From positions 1 to 51,104 of the forward strand of contig NZ_JAFMTY010000025.1 in the NCBI RefSeq assembly GCF_017329605.1: 51,104 nucleotides of DNA. Direction: 5' to 3'. Origin of the DNA: Alicyclobacillus fructus. Lineage in GTDB: Bacteria; Bacillota; Bacilli; Alicyclobacillales; Alicyclobacillaceae. The position numbers and the translations under genes were made by a program. Shown in pieces: positions 49,251 through 51,104 of the stretch; the first letter of the stretch is position 1; each line of letters begins with the position of its first letter. The notes below the pieces were generated by a model. It was not told the DNA's origin and did not search any database. It saw only the letters and a list, made by a program, of their open reading frames with translations.

Positions 49251-50368
49251 ACCACAAGCGGAGCCGCGTCCATCGCCTCGCGCGTCACGGCTGGGCGATT
49301 CCCCCAGGCCCGAGCCAGGCATGCGGCGACCCACGACGCGGCCCCGGGCCTTCCCAGTTCCGTCGCCCTCGCCTGCAGCGATCGCTGGAAGTCAGGAGAC
49401 CACGCGGCAAATAGTCGGTCGAGATCGGTCAATGAGGCTGCGATTCGTCCAGCTCCGAGCTTCTCGATACACCGCGCGTTTTCTCGCTCCTGCCCAGGAA
49501 GCGGTTTGTAAAACACCATGGGCGTGCCCGACGCCAGGCACTCCGCGATGGTGACACCACCCGCCTTCGCGAGAACAAAGTCGGCTTGCTGGAGATGACT
49601 TGCCACATCGTCCGTGAAGCCGATGGGATGAATGCTCGTATGCCCGCTTCGCTGTGCAAATGCGCGCACACCCTCGAACATGCGCGAGTTGCGGCCGCAC
49701 ATGACCTCAATGACGTGATCGGGAAAGTGCGAGACCAGGCGTTCGAGCACCTCTTCGTACTGCGGAAACACCCCTCGCCCGCCGGTCAACATCACGATGC
49801 GGCGCGCATCTGCCCGGCGCGGCAGCGCACATCGGCGAAACTGATCGCGCACCGGGATGCCGCCCACCACCACCCGCACGTCCGGGCGCAAGCGGCGCAC
49901 ATGCGCCGCGGCGTCGTGCGTGGGCGCGATCACCAGATCGGCGTTGGGATGCACCCAACGACTGTGCACCGCGAAGTCGGTCAAGACGACAGCCACCAAC
50001 GGCCGCCGTCCAGGCGGCAATTTCGCCAACGCGTGGTCAGGAAACAGTTGCACGATCACGTCCGGTTCAAAATCGCGAATCGCCCGCCACGCAGCCCGAC
50101 GAGAAAAACGCGCCAAAGCCGCCCACAGGGGATGACGAATGGACAGATCTCGTGTCCAATCGTAACTCCATCCGTAGAGCGCAGGCGCATACCGGGTACT
50201 CCACTCGAAAATGCGTTCGTTCATCCGTGCGAGCGCCTCGTTTGTCTGACGGAAGGTGTCGACCGCGCGCACTTCCGCGCCGAGATCCCGCGTCAATGCC
50301 TCCGAAAGCGCTCGCGCCACCTGCACGTGCCCGTCGCCAAACGACGCGTAAAGCAACAGACATTTCAT
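49235..50368 (-). CDS. MGDG-synthase/UgtP-like GT28 glycosyltransferase
   Basis: The 377-residue protein starts MKCLLLYASFGDGHVQVARA, the N-terminal signature of MGDG synthase/UgtP-type diacylglycerol glucosyltransferases. It has VVLTDFAVHSRWVHPNADLV, then VMLTGGRGVFPQYEEVLERL and the nucleotide-sugar motif LAKAGGVTIAECLASGTPMV with GQERENA. It probably glycosylates a lipid at the membrane. Its ATG overlaps the YkoP-like stop by 4 nt, so the two are coupled; in Bacillus ykoN and ykoP are also neighbours. Confidence 0.85.
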   Translation of the reverse strand: MKCLLLYASFGDGHVQVARALSEALTRDLGAEVRAVDTFRQTNEALARMNERIFEWSTRYAPALYGWSYDWTRDLSIRHPLWAALARFSRRAAWRAIRDFEPDVIVQLFPDHALAKLPPGRRPLVAVVLTDFAVHSRWVHPNADLVIAPTHDAAAHVRRLRPDVRVVVGGIPVRDQFRRCALPRRADARRIVMLTGGRGVFPQYEEVLERLVSHFPDHVIEVMCGRNSRMFEGVRAFAQRSGHTSIHPIGFTDDVASHLQQADFVLAKAGGVTIAECLASGTPMVFYKPLPGQERENARCIEKLGAGRIAASLTDLDRLFAAWSPDFQRSLQARATELGRPGAASWVAACLARAWGNRPAVTREAMDAAPLVVQERG

Positions 50369-50994
50369 GAGTCCAGCGACACGACCTCGCCCGATCCCTG
50401 AGCGCCGGTTGCGCCGCCCTCGCGCGTCTCGAGAGCGCCTTCTCCAAACATCTCGATGATGTGCTGTTTCGAAGCGACGACGAGCTTGGGCTGCAACACC
50501 TCGCGATGCGTTTGCAGGATGTGATCCGCGTCCGGATTGACCATTTTCAAGATGTTGGTCAAATGCCAACTGGTGACGGCCCGCACAAACGGATTGCGCA
50601 GCGGATAGGTGTGAAAACCGAAGTGTTCGATTCCACGATGGATCATCGTGATTCCGTACAACACCTGGGCGTCCTGAAACTTCTCGTGCTGAACCGCCCG
50701 CGCAAGCGCCGGCATCGACACGCGAGCTTGTCGCAGCAGGCGCACAATCGCTCGAACGATATTGGAGTCTTCCCGCAAAGCTCGTTCGATCAGCGCATTG
50801 TTCATGTGCATCTCCACGACGGGATCGCCGGGGCGAACGACAATGCCGTCCACTTCGAAGGTCCGACCCAGATACCGACGCCGGGCGACGAAAAAGAGGT
50901 GCTCCTTGCCGGGCTCCAGTTCCTCCAGGTGCAGAGCGCGATGAAACAAGGCTTCCCATGCGTCAAAGACCGCCCGCGCTGCCCGATTTGGCAT
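50365..50994 (-). CDS. YkoP-like protein
   Basis: The 209-residue soluble protein has blocks that resemble Bacillus YkoP as I remember it: AWEALFHRALHLEELEPGKE, VVEMHMNNALIERALRED, VLYGITMIHRGIEHFGFHTY and LRNPFVRAVTSWHLTNILKM. Role unknown; coupling to a glycolipid glycosyltransferase suggests a lipid or envelope task. The IS terminus begins only 14 bp before its ATG, so the native promoter has been displaced, and the short gap barely leaves the GGGAGGGG-type ribosome binding site. Confidence 0.75.
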   Translation of the reverse strand: MPNRAARAVFDAWEALFHRALHLEELEPGKEHLFFVARRRYLGRTFEVDGIVVRPGDPVVEMHMNNALIERALREDSNIVRAIVRLLRQARVSMPALARAVQHEKFQDAQVLYGITMIHRGIEHFGFHTYPLRNPFVRAVTSWHLTNILKMVNPDADHILQTHREVLQPKLVVASKQHIIEMFGEGALETREGGATGAQGSGEVVSLDS

Positions 50995-51007
50995 GGTCTC
51001 CCCTCCC

Positions 51008-51104
51008 TACCGTGAAAATGGCAAAAAAGGAACCCGGACCTTCCCTTCGTCAATCATGGAATATCGTGGATATTCTTTCAGGAGGCTTCCTCTGCGACGA
51101 TGAC
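51008..51104 (-). mobile_element. Right end of a second IS copy (right contig end)
   Basis: Reverse complement of 71-168 with one indel and one substitution. Contains a single 38-bp terminus (51008-51045) and the last eight transposase codons with stop (51078-51104). The element enters from outside the window just upstream of the YkoP-like gene. Confidence 0.75.

Noticed and set aside
49235-50959. 574-codon version of the MGDG-synthase-like gene
   Set aside because: The first 197 codons are an out-of-frame reading of the ykoP-like gene. The real start MKCLLLYASFGDG at 50368 has the family N-terminus and a 4-nt overlap.
71-51104. Terminal inverted repeats suggesting a linear plasmid or phage genome
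   Set aside because: The repeats contain transposase C-terminal codons, differ by an indel and a substitution, and one interrupts a gene. Multicopy IS at contig breaks explains them better, and the content is chromosomal housekeeping.

Overview
The window looks like an assembled contig from a spore-forming, GC-rich member of the Bacillota. Alicyclobacillus or a close relative is my best guess. This is inferred from gerE, an adenosylcobalamin-dependent ribonucleotide reductase with nrdR, a two-helix-anchored cardiolipin synthase, a Bacillus-type sdhCAB operon, a short 7Fe-type ferredoxin, LCP and LysM-NlpC wall proteins, and near-universal strong GGAGG-type ribosome binding sites with many GTG/TTG starts. 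No database search was possible.

Layout. Both ends lie in copies of one insertion sequence in inverted orientation (1-206 and 51008-51104). The left copy has cut a small acetate-transporter-type gene after about 85 codons. 839-4162 holds gerE with a sigma-K-like promoter, a PatB/MalY C-S lyase, and an overlapping radical-SAM/GntR pair. 4226-7181 holds an MFS exporter with a palindromic operator, tRNA hydroxylase TrhO and a membrane-anchored protein. 7232-13946 is sdhCAB, uvrC and an unknown membrane protein. 14109-16007 is a Gln-Glu-Lys tRNA cluster next to gltX. 16083-26721 holds hisC, a DUF502 protein, a Ca2+/H+ exchanger, a DUF72 protein, an LCP protein, a GT2-GtrA fusion, a MarR/dehydrogenase pair, a TVP38 protein and rpiA. 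26737-34631 holds cls, an SMR efflux protein that seems to start at CTG, a CDF metal exporter, the nrdR-nrdJ operon with NrdR-box-like sites, and a HAD phosphatase. 34758-38208 is an MBL hydrolase followed by three genes that could form a complete lipid-linked sugar glycosylation module. 38232-39335 is dapF and tRNA-Leu.

The most informative region is 40088-44314, the wreck of a beta-glucoside operon. bglA (GH1) is intact. Of the Opp-type ABC importer upstream, only a frame-damaged lipoprotein signal peptide and an ATPase remain. The ATPase is itself split by an IS607-type element at a GG dinucleotide. That element has an internally deleted, frameshifted tnpA but a tnpB with all catalytic residues. 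The promoter region still carries three copies of a LacI-type operator and a cre site.

The right end has a lipoprotein, ferredoxin, a candidate small RNA, PhoP-box-like repeats before an orphan pstB-phoU pair, a LysM-NlpC hydrolase, a flavin reductase, and a translationally coupled YkoP/MGDG-synthase-like pair. I found no CRISPR array, prophage or recognised riboswitch.
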